64,000 nucleotides of DNA from Dyadobacter sp. (GCF_017744695.1 NZ_JAGIAS010000010.1:1-64000), one strand, 5' to 3'; positions 8,522 through 17,091 are shown, counted from the stretch's first letter. Program-made: numbers and translations. Notes: a model not told the origin generated them from the sequence alone.

Positions 8522-10027
8522 TTAATGTGCTGTGAAGCGGCGGGCTTTCCATTTGGAAGCTATTTCATTCACTTCCTCATTCTGAACAGGTTTGCTTTCC
8601 GGCGAGGCGTCGTTGAGCAATGCGGACACCAGTGCCGCAAGGGCTGCGACTTCGTCATCGGTTTTTGTACTTAACACATCCGGGTGGAAATGGCGGCCGA
8701 CAAAATTGGTGTCGAAGCTTCCATTCACAAATGCCTCATGCTGCATGACGAACCGGCAGAACGAAAGCGTGGTCTGTACGCCGCTGATCTGGTATTCGTC
8801 GATCGCCCTGATCATTTTACGAATCGCCGTTTGGCGATCTTCGCCGTATGTAATGAGTTTGGCGATCATCGGATCGTAATAGATCGGGATTTCCATACCT
8901 TGTTCAAAGCCGTCATCCACACGCACGCCATTGCCGTCGGGCTTCACGTAAGTGTGCAATGTGCCGATGTCGGGCAGGAAGTGGTTGGCCGCGTCCTCGG
9001 CATACACCCTGATTTCAATGGCATGGCCGCGGATCTGCAAGTCTTCCTGCGCAATAGTGAGCGGCTGCCCTTCCGCAATTTTGATCATCTCTTTCACCAG
9101 GTCCACGCCGGTGATTATTTCCGTCACCGGATGCTCCACCTGCAAGCGCGTATTCATTTCGAGGAAGTAGAAGTTCCTGTTTTCGTCCATGATAAACTCC
9201 ACCGTCCCCGCGCCGTAATAGTTACAGGAGCGCGCCACATCCACCGCGCACCTTCCCATTTCCTCGCGGATTTCGGGGGTAATGGAAATCGACGGTGCTT
9301 CTTCCACCACTTTCTGATGCCGCCGTTGAATGGAGCATTCCCTTTCGAAAAGATGGATAATATGTCCATGATGGTCGCCCAGTACCTGTATTTCGATGTG
9401 CTTGGGCGATGTAATGTATTTTTCGATGAAAACGGAACCGTCACCAAATGCTGCCTGTGCTTCACTTACAGCACGGTCCATTTGCTCGTCGAATTCGGCT
9501 TCGCTTTCCACGACGCGCATACCTTTTCCGCCACCACCGGCACTCGCTTTGATGAGAATAGGATAGCCAATGCTGTCGGCGACGTGTTTGGCCTCGTCGC
9601 GGTCGTGGATTGCGTCCGGCGTGCCGGGCACCATAGGGATATTGTATTTGGAAGCCGCATGTTTGGCGGCCAGTTTGCTGCCCATAATCTCGATGGATTC
9701 CGGCGAGGGGCCAATGAAAATTAGTCCAGCCTCTTTCACCCGTTTCGCAAAACCTGCATTTTCGGAAAGGAACCCGTAGCCGGGATGGATCGCATCGACG
9801 GCCAGCTCTTCGCAGACTTTCAGGATTTTACCCATATTTAAATACGACTCCGAAGATGGCGCCGCGCCTATGCAAACGGCCTCGTCCGCATAGCGCACAT
9901 GGGGGGAGGTTCGGTCGGCTTCGCTAAACACCGCGACCGTTGCGATGCCCATTTCCCGCGCGGTACGCATGATTCTCAAAGCTATTTCGCCCCGGTTGGC
10001 GACTAGAATTTTTCGGATTTGGGGCAT
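8522..10027 (-). CDS. accC: Biotin carboxylase subunit of an acyl-CoA carboxylase
   Basis: A 501-residue ATP-grasp enzyme that carboxylates biotin on its carrier protein. Seen: KILVANRGEIALRIMRTARE at the N-terminus, HPGYGFLSENA, the glycine-rich KASAGGGGKGMR ATP loop (~160-171), EMNTRLQVEHPVTE (~290-303) and RGHAIEIRVYAEDA. E. coli AccC has about 449 residues; the extra C-terminal ~50 residues (ALVSALLNDAS to KARRFTAH) resemble carboxylases acting on propionyl-CoA or other acyl-CoAs. No accB or carboxyltransferase gene is adjacent, so the partner and substrate are open. Confidence 0.9.
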   Translation of the reverse strand: MPQIRKILVANRGEIALRIMRTAREMGIATVAVFSEADRTSPHVRYADEAVCIGAAPSSESYLNMGKILKVCEELAVDAIHPGYGFLSENAGFAKRVKEAGLIFIGPSPESIEIMGSKLAAKHAASKYNIPMVPGTPDAIHDRDEAKHVADSIGYPILIKASAGGGGKGMRVVESEAEFDEQMDRAVSEAQAAFGDGSVFIEKYITSPKHIEIQVLGDHHGHIIHLFERECSIQRRHQKVVEEAPSISITPEIREEMGRCAVDVARSCNYYGAGTVEFIMDENRNFYFLEMNTRLQVEHPVTEIITGVDLVKEMIKIAEGQPLTIAQEDLQIRGHAIEIRVYAEDAANHFLPDIGTLHTYVKPDGNGVRVDDGFEQGMEIPIYYDPMIAKLITYGEDRQTAIRKMIRAIDEYQISGVQTTLSFCRFVMQHEAFVNGSFDTNFVGRHFHPDVLSTKTDDEVAALAALVSALLNDASPESKPVQNEEVNEIASKWKARRFTAH

Positions 10028-10123
10028 AAAAATGGTGGTAAGGTTTGGAATACAGCGTGCCGATTAAAGGCATGCTTCCCATTAATTTACTAACTTACCA
10101 TAGGTTGCAATGACGAAGGTCTT

Positions 10124-10154
10124 TTTTAAGTTAAATGTAATTTTTTTATTTTTG
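10124..10154 (+). promoter_or_regulatory. Promoter for the oxoamine synthase gene
   Basis: TATTTTTG at 10147-10154 matches the Bacteroidota -7 box TAnnTTTG exactly. The -33 region 20 bases upstream is T-rich but lacks TTG, so only half of the promoter is convincing. Start of transcription would be near 10160, about 43 bases before the GTG start codon. Confidence 0.45.
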
Positions 10155-10203
10155 CATTTATCTAACATTTAAATCATCAGTTACCCACATAAAAAAAGAG
10201 AGA

Positions 10204-11475
10204 GTGGATATTTTCGAGAAATTGCGCAACAACTCAGGTCCGATCGGAACGCCAGCCAAAATGCTGAACAGCCACCATTATTTTTCATTTCCGATGCTGG
10301 AAGGAGAGCTTGGGCCGCGCATGAGATTTATGGGACGGGAAGTGCTGAACTGGAGTCTCAACAATTACCTGGGCCTGGCGAACCATCCGGAGGTTCGTAA
10401 AGCAGATGCCGAAGCTGCCGCCAAATGGGGCCTCGCATATCCGATGGGAGCAAGGATGATGTCGGGGAACTCTACCCTGCATGAGACTTTTGAAAAGGAA
10501 CTGGCGCAGTTTGTCGGTAAAACGGATGCATTCCTCCTCAACTATGGTTACCAGGGGGTGATGTCTGCTATCGAATGTCTTTGCGATCACCGCGATGTGA
10601 TCGTGTACGACGCCGAATCGCACGCCTGTCTGATCGACGGTATCCGCCTGCATAAAGCCAAGCTGGGTGAATACTACAAGTTCAACCACAACGACATGGT
10701 GAGCCTGGAAAAGAACCTGATCCGTGCTACCAAACTCGCGGAAGAGAAAGGCGGCGGCGTGTTGGTGATTACCGAAGGCGTTTTCGGAATGTCGGGCAAA
10801 GTAGGCGATCTGAAAGCGATTGCCGAACTGAAAAAGAAATACAACTTCCGTTTGCTCGTGGACGATGCACACGGCTTTGGAACAATGGGTGAAACCGGTG
10901 CCGGAGTAGGCGAGTTGCTGGGTGTTCAGGACGAAATCGACCTGTACTTCTCTACATTCGCGAAGTCTATGGCGGCCATCGGCGCATTCATCGCGTCGAA
11001 TGATCCCGAGATCATCATGTTCCTGAAATACAACATGCGCTCGCAAACCTACGCGAAGGCGCTTCCGATGCCTTATGTAGAGGGTTGCCGCAAGCGTCTT
11101 GAAATGATCAAGCAAATGCCGGAATTGCGTGAGAAGCTTTGGGAGAATGTGAAGGCCATGCAGGATGGCTTGCGTAGCCGCGGTTTCAATATCGGAGAAA
11201 CCGAGTCGCCGGTAACGCCGGTGTTCCTCCACAGCGAGGGCGGTGTTCCCGAAGTTACCCGCATGGTACGCGACCTGCGCGAGAACATGGGTGTGTTCTG
11301 TTCGATCGTTGTTTACCCTGTGGTACCTAAGGGCCAGATCATGCTACGGATCATCCCGACAGCCTCTCATACACTCGAAGATGTAGAATATACGCTGAAC
11401 GCATTCACGACGCTCGCCGAGAAACTCAAAAACAGAGTTTACCAGAGCGACGCGGTACAAGAAGTCGTGGAATAG
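10204..11475 (+). CDS. spt: Serine palmitoyltransferase-like alpha-oxoamine synthase
   Basis: A 423-residue PLP enzyme of the alpha-oxoamine synthase family (SPT, KBL, BioF). Residues DDAH (220-223) contact PLP, and STFAKSMAAIGAF carries the Schiff-base lysine Lys254. NYLGLANHPEV, TEGVFGMSG and YNMRSQTYAKALPMPY point to serine palmitoyltransferase, which condenses serine with palmitoyl-CoA to start sphingolipid synthesis, a trait of many Bacteroidota. Translation begins with GTG at 10204, preceded by a purine-rich AAAAAAAGAGAGA; no in-frame ATG fits the family start better. KBL or BioF activity is the alternative. Confidence 0.8.
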   Translation: MDIFEKLRNNSGPIGTPAKMLNSHHYFSFPMLEGELGPRMRFMGREVLNWSLNNYLGLANHPEVRKADAEAAAKWGLAYPMGARMMSGNSTLHETFEKELAQFVGKTDAFLLNYGYQGVMSAIECLCDHRDVIVYDAESHACLIDGIRLHKAKLGEYYKFNHNDMVSLEKNLIRATKLAEEKGGGVLVITEGVFGMSGKVGDLKAIAELKKKYNFRLLVDDAHGFGTMGETGAGVGELLGVQDEIDLYFSTFAKSMAAIGAFIASNDPEIIMFLKYNMRSQTYAKALPMPYVEGCRKRLEMIKQMPELREKLWENVKAMQDGLRSRGFNIGETESPVTPVFLHSEGGVPEVTRMVRDLRENMGVFCSIVVYPVVPKGQIMLRIIPTASHTLEDVEYTLNAFTTLAEKLKNRVYQSDAVQEVVE

Positions 11476-11500
11476 TTATAAAACCGCTTTTTTTGCATGT

Positions 11501-11533
11501 AGAGGGCTTTTTTTCAAAAAGCCCTCTTTTTTA
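11501..11533 (+). terminator. Terminator after the oxoamine synthase gene
   Basis: A 12-bp perfect stem (AGAGGGCTTTTT, 11501-11512, with 11516-11527) with a 3-base loop is followed by six T. Strong intrinsic terminator, 25 bases past the stop codon. Confidence 0.9.
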
Positions 11534-11643
11534 TTTACTATCGGGCAATAAAACTTGATAGACGTAACTGATTGTTATTGAGAGTTTTATATCGGCTCTG
11601 GTATTTAATTGTATTTTAGAAGTGTTTTTTTTTGTTTTTTGGG

Positions 11644-11673
11644 TTGCTTAAATGGTTTTAATTACTAAATTTC
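11644..11673 (+). promoter_or_regulatory. Promoter of the Hc1-like histone gene
   Basis: TTG (11644-11646), 19 bases, then TAAATTTC (11666-11673), one base from the Bacteroidota -7 consensus. Predicted start of transcription near 11680 leaves a ~56-base leader before ATG 11736 and excludes the in-frame ATG at 11652 as a translation start. Confidence 0.5.
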
Positions 11674-11735
11674 GGTCAAAACATGCGTTTTTAGCGTGTG
11701 AGAGGCATTTTTTAAAACTAAAAAACAAAGAAAAC

Positions 11736-11915
11736 ATGGCAAGATTCGATGAAGTAAAAGATTTGATTCTTTCACTGGAAGGCGATTTCGATAAGTTCTA
11801 TAACAAAGGCAACCAGGCTGCCGGAACTCGTGTACGTAAAGGCATGCAGGACCTGAAGACGTTGGCTCAGGATATTCGCGCAGAAGTTCAGAACAAAAAG
11901 AACGCAGGCGAATAA
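11736..11915 (+). CDS. Histone H1-like nucleoid protein (Hc1 type)
   Basis: A 59-residue basic helical protein: MARFDEVKDLILSLEGDFDK at the start, then NKGNQAAGTRVRKGMQDLK and a lysine-rich tail. I recognise this as the small Hc1/DUF histone-like family found throughout Bacteroidota, thought to bind DNA and compact the nucleoid. The ATG at 11736 is chosen because it gives the family's usual length, lies after an A-rich leader (AACAAAGAAAAC) and is downstream of the promoter; an in-frame ATG at 11652 would add 28 unrelated residues. Single gene with its own promoter and terminator, consistent with high expression. Confidence 0.88.
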   Translation: MARFDEVKDLILSLEGDFDKFYNKGNQAAGTRVRKGMQDLKTLAQDIRAEVQNKKNAGE

Positions 11916-11938
11916 TCAGCTAGCACACGGAAGATTTT

Positions 11939-11969
11939 AAAAGCCCCGACGATGATCGCCGGGGCTTTT
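11939..11969. terminator. Bidirectional terminator
   Basis: Arms AAAAGCCCCG (11939-11948) and CGGGGCTTTT (11960-11969) form a 10-bp stem with A-run and T-run flanks, so it works on either strand. It sits between the Hc1 gene and the converging MaoC gene. Confidence 0.85.
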
Positions 11970-11975
11970 CCTTTT

Positions 11976-12389
11976 TCAGAATTTTTCCTCGTTTACCATC
12001 GTGGCAATCCCGCGGACGGCAATCTTTTTGGTCGTAGCGTCGTAAATCTCGGTGGAGATTTCGGCAATATGTTTAGCCGGGTTAATGGAGACGATTTTGA
12101 AAACGGCGCGATACTCCGTTTCGACGTACATCGGGCGCAGGAACTCCACAGTTTGTTTCAGGTAGATAGAGCCGAAACCGGGGAACTGGGTGCCCAGTAC
12201 TTTCGTGAAAACCGTAATGCCCAGCATTCCGTGAATAATCGGTTTCTTGAATTGCGTGGTAGCAGCATATTCGGCGTCGAGGTGAACGGGGTTGTTATCG
12301 CCGGTCAGTTCAGCGAATGCCTGCACTTGCTCCTGTGTGAATTTGAAAAGATGGTCGAACGTCGAATCGACAACTGGTTCTATTTGCAT
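11976..12389 (-). CDS. MaoC-like (R)-specific enoyl-CoA hydratase
   Basis: A 137-residue hot-dog-fold protein. The hydratase motif is seen as FAELTGDNNPVHLDAEYA, with the catalytic Asp and His pair in DNNPVH, followed by PIIHGMLG. Known members hydrate trans-2-enoyl-CoA to (R)-3-hydroxyacyl-CoA for fatty-acid or PHA metabolism. The start at 12389 (MQIEPVVDST) is preferred over an upstream ATG that adds 17 residues not seen in the family. Single gene; its 3' end meets the Hc1 terminator. Confidence 0.85.
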   Translation of the reverse strand: MQIEPVVDSTFDHLFKFTQEQVQAFAELTGDNNPVHLDAEYAATTQFKKPIIHGMLGITVFTKVLGTQFPGFGSIYLKQTVEFLRPMYVETEYRAVFKIVSINPAKHIAEISTEIYDATTKKIAVRGIATMVNEEKF

Positions 12390-12437
12390 AAATGGGTCAT
12401 TTATTGGGAATGGAATTTCAAAAATACACCTAAAACG

Positions 12438-12465
12438 CAAAAAGCCGCCTGGCGGTAGGCGGCTT
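12438..12465 (-). terminator. Terminator after hpf
   Basis: On the minus strand an 8-bp GC-rich stem (AAGCCGCC / GGCGGCTT, 12442-12449 with 12458-12465) is followed by five T. It ends the hpf transcript before the MaoC gene. Confidence 0.8.
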
Positions 12466-12487
12466 CTTGTGTGAAGTTAAAACTGGC

Positions 12488-12865
12488 CTATTCTTCTATG
12501 TCCTCGGCCAGCACGACTACTCCGTTGTCTTCGGATAGTCCGTCAAGGCTTTTGGGGGCCCTGGCATTGTTCCTTTTATTTTTGAATTTTTTAACCTGCA
12601 TTTTCAGGGTATCTATTGCCAAATCGGTTGCTTCTTCAAAGGTTGTCCCTTGCTCCCTCACAAACATCGTCCCGCCGGGCACGTAGAGCTTCACTTCAAG
12701 GAGTTTGGTATGCAACTTGGTATTATCATTCCTGTCGAGCTTAAGGAATACCTCTCCACTGGTGATCCGGTCATAGAACGTATCCAGTTTATCCAACTTT
12801 TGCTGAATGAAAGTCAGCAATTTGGGATCGGCATCAAAGTGAATTGCTTGCATCTGCAGTCTCAT
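12488..12865 (-). CDS. hpf: Ribosome hibernation-promoting factor (HPF/YfiA family)
   Basis: A 125-residue protein with the beta-alpha-beta pattern of HPF/RaiA: MRLQMQAIHFDADPKLLTFI, then DKLDTFYDRITSGEVFLKLD, an RNA-facing basic strand and EQGTTFEEATDLAIDTLKMQ. Such proteins bind the 30S decoding centre and silence ribosomes in stationary phase. It is the short form with an acidic tail and no C-terminal dimerisation domain. ATG at 12865 is preferred over an in-frame GTG two codons upstream. Confidence 0.85.
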   Translation of the reverse strand: MRLQMQAIHFDADPKLLTFIQQKLDKLDTFYDRITSGEVFLKLDRNDNTKLHTKLLEVKLYVPGGTMFVREQGTTFEEATDLAIDTLKMQVKKFKNKRNNARAPKSLDGLSEDNGVVVLAEDIEE

Positions 12866-13095
12866 AAGCACACATCATTTTAAAGTAAAACATATTTCCA
12901 ACCGCTTTCCAGATTTTCGGACCGGAGGTTTATTCATCTTCGGATAGTTACAAAAACGCGTAATATCCGGGCTGATCTCCTGGTTGAATCTGCCTTAACG
13001 GTAGATTAAATAAAAGGAAATATTAAGTTAATGTCAAGTAATAACCGTGGTTTTTAAGGGACATTTATTTGTGCAAAAAAACAGCTTCAAGAGCC

Positions 13096-13398
13096 TCAGG
13101 CCTCTTCTAAAAGTGTCCTGAAAGAAACATATTGCCCATTGAAAAGCTCATGGTGACGTTCCTGCATGGCAGGTTGATAGTGGGTTTGATAAGCCAGAAA
13201 ATCCTCCATCGTCCTGAACGTAAACTGAGTAGTGTAGGTCGACCCTTCGTTCTCAATCTCGGTCAGGAGCCGCAGCAGCTTGCATTCCAGCGGCAATTCC
13301 GTAGCGTTGATTTCCGGGATGTACACCGATTTCATATAATGCAGCCAATCATTTTCGGCCTGATAGCTGATATTGACTGTGATGTTATAGACGATCAT
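13096..13398 (-). CDS. DUF4286 family protein
   Basis: A 100-residue soluble protein beginning MIVYNITVNISYQAENDWLH, with AENDWLHYMKSVYIPE and YTTQFTFRTMEDFLAYQ. I recognise this as the small DUF4286 family of Bacteroidota, with a ferredoxin-like alpha/beta pattern similar to stress-responsive dimeric barrels. No activity is known to me. It is divergently transcribed from the membrane protein at 13467, with 68 bases between the start codons that should hold both promoters. Confidence 0.8.
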   Translation of the reverse strand: MIVYNITVNISYQAENDWLHYMKSVYIPEINATELPLECKLLRLLTEIENEGSTYTTQFTFRTMEDFLAYQTHYQPAMQERHHELFNGQYVSFRTLLEEA

Positions 13399-13466
13399 TT
13401 TATAAAAATTTATGTTTGCGAGTTACATTTGCATGCATATACTTATTCACCGTAACCAGTATTATC

Positions 13467-13886
13467 ATGAATATTCTTCTACACGCCCATTCGGGCCTCC
13501 GTTATGTGGTGTTAGGACTTTTGATCGCAGCTATTTTCACGGCATACTCCAACTGGCAAAAGGGCAGCCAGGGCGACAGCAAGCTGTACCTCTTTACCCT
13601 CATCGCTACCCACACCCAGTTGTTGATCGGACTGGTGCTGTATTTCATGAGCCCCAAAGTTAACTTCGATCTGATCAGCGAGAAAGTATTTCGTTTTTAT
13701 TCGATAGAACACGTGTTTATGATGCTGATCGCCATCGTGCTCATTACGGTGGGAAGAGTGCGGTCGAAGAAACTCTCCGGCGCCGACAAGCACCGGACGG
13801 TACTGTACTTCTATGCTTTGGCGTTGATCATCATCCTTGTCGCTATTCCCTGGCCGTTCCGTAATCTGGGATCAGGATGGTTTTAA
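13467..13886 (+). CDS. Four-helix cytochrome b-like membrane protein
   Basis: A 139-residue integral membrane protein with four hydrophobic helices (about residues 8-26, 42-60, 79-99 and 112-131). Histidines lie at helix ends (LLHAHSG, ATHTQLL, IEHVFMM), which could bind heme; Bacteroidota homologues are often named cytochrome B. Function in electron transfer is not proven by this. Start ATG 13467 puts LLHAHSGLRY at the N-terminus; an in-frame ATG 51 bases upstream would add an unconserved stretch. Confidence 0.65.
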   Translation: MNILLHAHSGLRYVVLGLLIAAIFTAYSNWQKGSQGDSKLYLFTLIATHTQLLIGLVLYFMSPKVNFDLISEKVFRFYSIEHVFMMLIAIVLITVGRVRSKKLSGADKHRTVLYFYALALIIILVAIPWPFRNLGSGWF

Positions 13887-13888
13887 GG

Positions 13889-13955
13889 GACTTCGGCAAT
13901 CGGCTTTCGGCTATCGGCTTTTTTAGTTGAATGCCGAAAGCCGACTGCCGAAGTC
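13889..13955. repeat. 23-bp inverted repeat between convergent genes
   Basis: Arms 13889-13911 and 13933-13955 match at 22 of 23 positions and enclose a T-rich loop. Internally the arms are made of the shorter word TCGGCTTTCGGCTATCGGC, and a third degraded copy follows at 13956-13973. It begins 3 bases after the membrane protein stop and ends before cysM, so it probably acts as a bidirectional terminator, built from a repeated word of a type scattered in Bacteroidota genomes. Confidence 0.75.
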
Positions 13956-13976
13956 TGATAGCTGATAGCCGAAGTT

Positions 13977-14849
13977 CTACCCAAACAACTCGCTCGACAA
14001 ATACCGGTCGCCGCGGTCGCAGATGATGAAGACGATCACGCCTTCATTCAATTCCTTCGCCAGCTCTATGGCGGCCCATGCGGCGCCTCCGCTACTCATT
14101 CCGGCAAAAATAGCCTCTTCGTTGGCAAGTCGCCGGGTGGTAAGTGTGGCATCCTCCTGTGATACTTCGATCACACGGTCTACACGCTCCTTTTCAAATA
14201 TTTTGGGAAGATATTCTACCGGCCATTTGCGGATGCCGGGGATACTCGAACCGTCGTTGGGCTGGCAGCCTACGATCTGGATATTGCTCTTCTGTTCTTT
14301 CAAATAGCGCGAAACCCCCATAATGGTACCGGTAGTGCCCATCGATGATACGAAATGGGTGATCTGCTGGTCGGTATCCCGGTAAATTTCAGGGCCTGTG
14401 GTGCGGTAGTGCGCTTTCCAGTTGTCGGGGTTCGCAAACTGGTTGAGCATGAAATAATCGCCGGCTGCGGCCTTTTCTTCGGCCAGGTCGCGGGCGCTTT
14501 CCATGGTTTCGGTGAGGATCACCTTGGCGCCGAATGCTTCCATCGTGAGCACGCGCTCGCGGGTGGAGCTTTGCGGCATCAGCAGTTCTATTTCAAGATC
14601 GAAAAGCCGGGCGATCATGGCCAGCGCTATGCCGGTGTTGCCGCTGGTAGCTTCCACGAGCTTCATACCGGGTTTCACTTCGCCGCGTTCAAGCGCGCCT
14701 TTGATCATGCTGTATGCCGCGCGGTCTTTCACGCTGCCGCCGGGATTGTTGCCTTCGAGCTTGCCGAATATGCGGACGTTGGAATTGGGATTAACTCTTC
14801 GTAATTCAACCAGGGGTGTATTGCCTACCAGATCCAGTAATGATGACAT
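13977..14849 (-). CDS. cysM: Cysteine synthase B (O-acetylserine sulfhydrylase)
   Basis: A 290-residue PLP enzyme making cysteine from O-acetylserine and sulfide or thiosulfate. Lys41 in NNPGGSVKDRAAY is the Schiff-base residue; SGNTGIALA (69-77) binds the substrate carboxylate; SSMGTTGTIMG binds the phosphate. The CysM-like short length and the KWPVEYLPKIF segment favour CysM over CysK. Stand-alone gene. Confidence 0.93.
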   Translation of the reverse strand: MSSLLDLVGNTPLVELRRVNPNSNVRIFGKLEGNNPGGSVKDRAAYSMIKGALERGEVKPGMKLVEATSGNTGIALAMIARLFDLEIELLMPQSSTRERVLTMEAFGAKVILTETMESARDLAEEKAAAGDYFMLNQFANPDNWKAHYRTTGPEIYRDTDQQITHFVSSMGTTGTIMGVSRYLKEQKSNIQIVGCQPNDGSSIPGIRKWPVEYLPKIFEKERVDRVIEVSQEDATLTTRRLANEEAIFAGMSSGGAAWAAIELAKELNEGVIVFIICDRGDRYLSSELFG

Positions 14850-15050
14850 GGTGAAAATTCGTGATGTTGTGTGATTCGAAATAGGTACGTGTATCCAGAG
14901 TTATCGAACATGCGGTCTCCGTGAGCAAGTGTAAATCAACAACATCGAACGGGTCGAAAGAATGCCCGCTCGGGAGAAAATGTAGAAAACTTGGCAGTAA
15001 AAAGCATATTTACCCTATGAAACTAATGGGATGCAAATATATCACATTAT

Positions 15051-16262
15051 TTACAGGGTTTGGGCAAAAAATGCCTGGGTACCCAGCAGGAACGGCAAAA
15101 TAGAGCTACTGTGCGTTCCGCCTTCAACGGGGATCAATGTCACATTAGTAGCGCCCAGTTTCAGCATGGCATTGTACGCATTTTCCGAATTGAAATAAAA
15201 AACGAGCGGGTCTTTGGTTCCGTGGTAGAGTTGGGTCGGGGTTTTGGGTTTGAATTTGTAAACGTCATTATCCGCAATGGCGTCGATAAAACCCTTGTCT
15301 GTCCCGTCGTTGAGTGCTTTTTTGAATGAGTCGTTCAATGCCAGGTGGAAGCTCTCTGCGATGGACACATTTCTTCCGGATGCGGCAACTTTGGAAGCAT
15401 ACTTGTCTGTGAAATAATATGGGGCGGGCTTGTTGAGCTTATAAATGTTGTCGTACGTCAGCAAAACCCAGAGATAAAGTGAATTGTACCCTGCAATGCC
15501 GTCTGTTTTATCGTTGATAATGTGCTTCATAAATGCGGTCTTATCATATGCACCAGCCCCGCAGCTGGATGCCCGCAGGTTAAATTCGGACGAGGCTTCT
15601 TCTTCAATCTTCCGTTGGAGGGACATGGTCGCATATCCGCCTTCCGAATATCCTGCGACGTACAGTTTTTCGTCCCATTTGACCTCTGTTTGCCCCCGGA
15701 GGAATTCTTTTGTCGCCCGTAACATGTCCAGGGACGCGGAAGCCAGGCTTGCGCGGTGCTCGTACGGGTGCGGGAGATTGTCGGAGGCCCCATAACCGAT
15801 GTAATCGGGATAGGCGATAATATAGCCCATAGAACCGAAGAGCGAACCAAAGGAAGAACCCTCCGACCCATCCTTAAAAAGAGACGGGGCCTGGTCGGGA
15901 TCGGTGATGGTACCGTGCTGTACGCTGATCATCGATGCCGGACCTGTCACTACCGGGATGATCAGTGCACCGGAAGCAGTAATTTCGGCACCGTCCGTAT
16001 TTTTAGTTTTATAGGTGATCTTATAAACCTTGACATCATTCTTGACATAAGCCGATACAAAAGCCGACAACGAACCTGCCTTCTGAATAATCTGCTCCTT
16101 GTTGAGCGAGACAATGGAAGTACTCTCCTTTAAATAGACATTCTCTTCGGTAGGCGGTACCAGCTTGGTGTCATCATCCTTACAGGAATTGAGGATCAGC
16201 AGGCTCCAAAGAAGCAGAAAGGAAAATTTACGCAGCAGGACAGAGGTGGTAGATTTTTGCAT
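15051..16262 (-). CDS. Secreted alpha/beta-hydrolase lipoprotein (secretory lipase-like)
   Basis: A 403-residue protein with a lipoprotein signal ending LLILNSC (Cys27) followed by acidic KDDD, a sequence often seen on surface-exposed Bacteroidota lipoproteins. The hydrolase elbow is AGYSEGGY with Ser208. A C-terminal LYHGTKDPLVFY carries a candidate acid and EGGTHSSS the histidine. The arrangement is like secretory lipases and acetylesterases; the substrate is unknown. No operon partner: a hairpin precedes it and cysM is 201 bases downstream. Confidence 0.75.
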   Translation of the reverse strand: MQKSTTSVLLRKFSFLLLWSLLILNSCKDDDTKLVPPTEENVYLKESTSIVSLNKEQIIQKAGSLSAFVSAYVKNDVKVYKITYKTKNTDGAEITASGALIIPVVTGPASMISVQHGTITDPDQAPSLFKDGSEGSSFGSLFGSMGYIIAYPDYIGYGASDNLPHPYEHRASLASASLDMLRATKEFLRGQTEVKWDEKLYVAGYSEGGYATMSLQRKIEEEASSEFNLRASSCGAGAYDKTAFMKHIINDKTDGIAGYNSLYLWVLLTYDNIYKLNKPAPYYFTDKYASKVAASGRNVSIAESFHLALNDSFKKALNDGTDKGFIDAIADNDVYKFKPKTPTQLYHGTKDPLVFYFNSENAYNAMLKLGATNVTLIPVEGGTHSSSILPFLLGTQAFFAQTL

Positions 16263-16273
16263 AGCTAAAAGAT

Positions 16274-16318
16274 AAACAGGCCATTAGTATATCAGTGGTA
16301 ACGCATAATGGCCTGTTT
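16274..16318. terminator. Hairpin between two hydrolase genes
   Basis: A perfect 13-bp stem (AAACAGGCCATTA, 16274-16286, with 16306-16318) has a 19-base loop. A T-rich run follows on both strands (TTTTTG on plus, TTTATCTTTT on minus). It would end the transcript of the minus-strand hydrolase at 16348-17091. Confidence 0.65.
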
Positions 16319-16347
16319 TTGATGATGAATTCTCCTTTTTTCTTCCG

Positions 16348-17091
16348 TTAAATTTTACTCATGTACCAATTGATCATCCTGGCGGTGGCATCCGGACGTT
16401 CCACCATGCCCATGTGACCAGCTTCGGCGAAGATTAACGGATAGCTCTTTTTCGGGAATTCGGCGAGCTCGATGACGCTCTCGAAGGGGATCAGTTTGTC
16501 CTGCATTCCAATAATAAACAACACAGGAAATGGCAGACTAGCCAGTACGGCAGTACGATCAGGGCGGTTGCGCATGGCTGTAATGCCGGCAATCAGCGCT
16601 TCGGCAGGCAGTTTGCCGAAATACGCGATATGTTCCTTGATGCGCTCGGGATAAAGCTCTTTATAACGGTCGCCGAAAAGATTCGCGGCGGTGCTTTTGA
16701 CGAACGACTCGGTGCCGTAGGTCCGCAGCAGGTCGATCATCTGGCCGCGCTGATGCTTTTTCGCATCATCATCGGCGTAAGCGGTGGAATGGAAAAGCCC
16801 GAAGCCTTCGAGCATATCCACGTATTTTTCAGCAAATGCCAGGGAAATATAACCACCCATCGAATGGCCGATGAGCGTACATTTCTGAATGTTGGCGTTG
16901 GTCAGGAATCGATGCAGTTCGTCGGCATATTCCTCCACCGTCTGGCAAGAAGTGAAGAGCGAAATGTTCGGTCTTACTACGGTATAAGTGTCATTGATTG
17001 CAGCGTCGAGGCTGTCCCAAATCGTGTCATCTATGCCATGACCATGTAGTAATACCAAAGTTTTCCGGTGTAGATTCATATAGATTTGCAT
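16348..17091 (-). CDS. Alpha/beta-fold hydrolase
   Basis: A 247-residue cytoplasmic alpha/beta hydrolase with oxyanion motif LLHGHG (14-19), nucleophile elbow IGHSMGGY (Ser77), an acid candidate in IGMQDKLIPFE and His in EAGHMGMVE near the C-terminus. It is like carboxylesterases and meta-cleavage hydrolases; the substrate cannot be read. It lies 55 bases downstream of the fatty acyl-CoA ligase on the same strand and may be co-transcribed with it. Confidence 0.8.
   Translation of the reverse strand: MQIYMNLHRKTLVLLHGHGIDDTIWDSLDAAINDTYTVVRPNISLFTSCQTVEEYADELHRFLTNANIQKCTLIGHSMGGYISLAFAEKYVDMLEGFGLFHSTAYADDDAKKHQRGQMIDLLRTYGTESFVKSTAANLFGDRYKELYPERIKEHIAYFGKLPAEALIAGITAMRNRPDRTAVLASLPFPVLFIIGMQDKLIPFESVIELAEFPKKSYPLIFAEAGHMGMVERPDATARMINWYMSKI

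Noticed and set aside
8684-9724. A 346-codon open frame on the plus strand inside accC
   Set aside because: It is antisense to a clear biotin carboxylase with all motifs; long antisense frames are common in GC-rich third positions.
10285-11232. A 315-codon open frame on the minus strand inside the oxoamine synthase gene
   Set aside because: Antisense to a gene with conserved PLP motifs; its product has no sensible composition.
15034-15064. A second -7 box CAAATATA (minus strand) upstream of cysM
   Set aside because: The nearest TTG is 23 bases away, outside the accepted spacing, and lies inside the lipase gene's 3' end.
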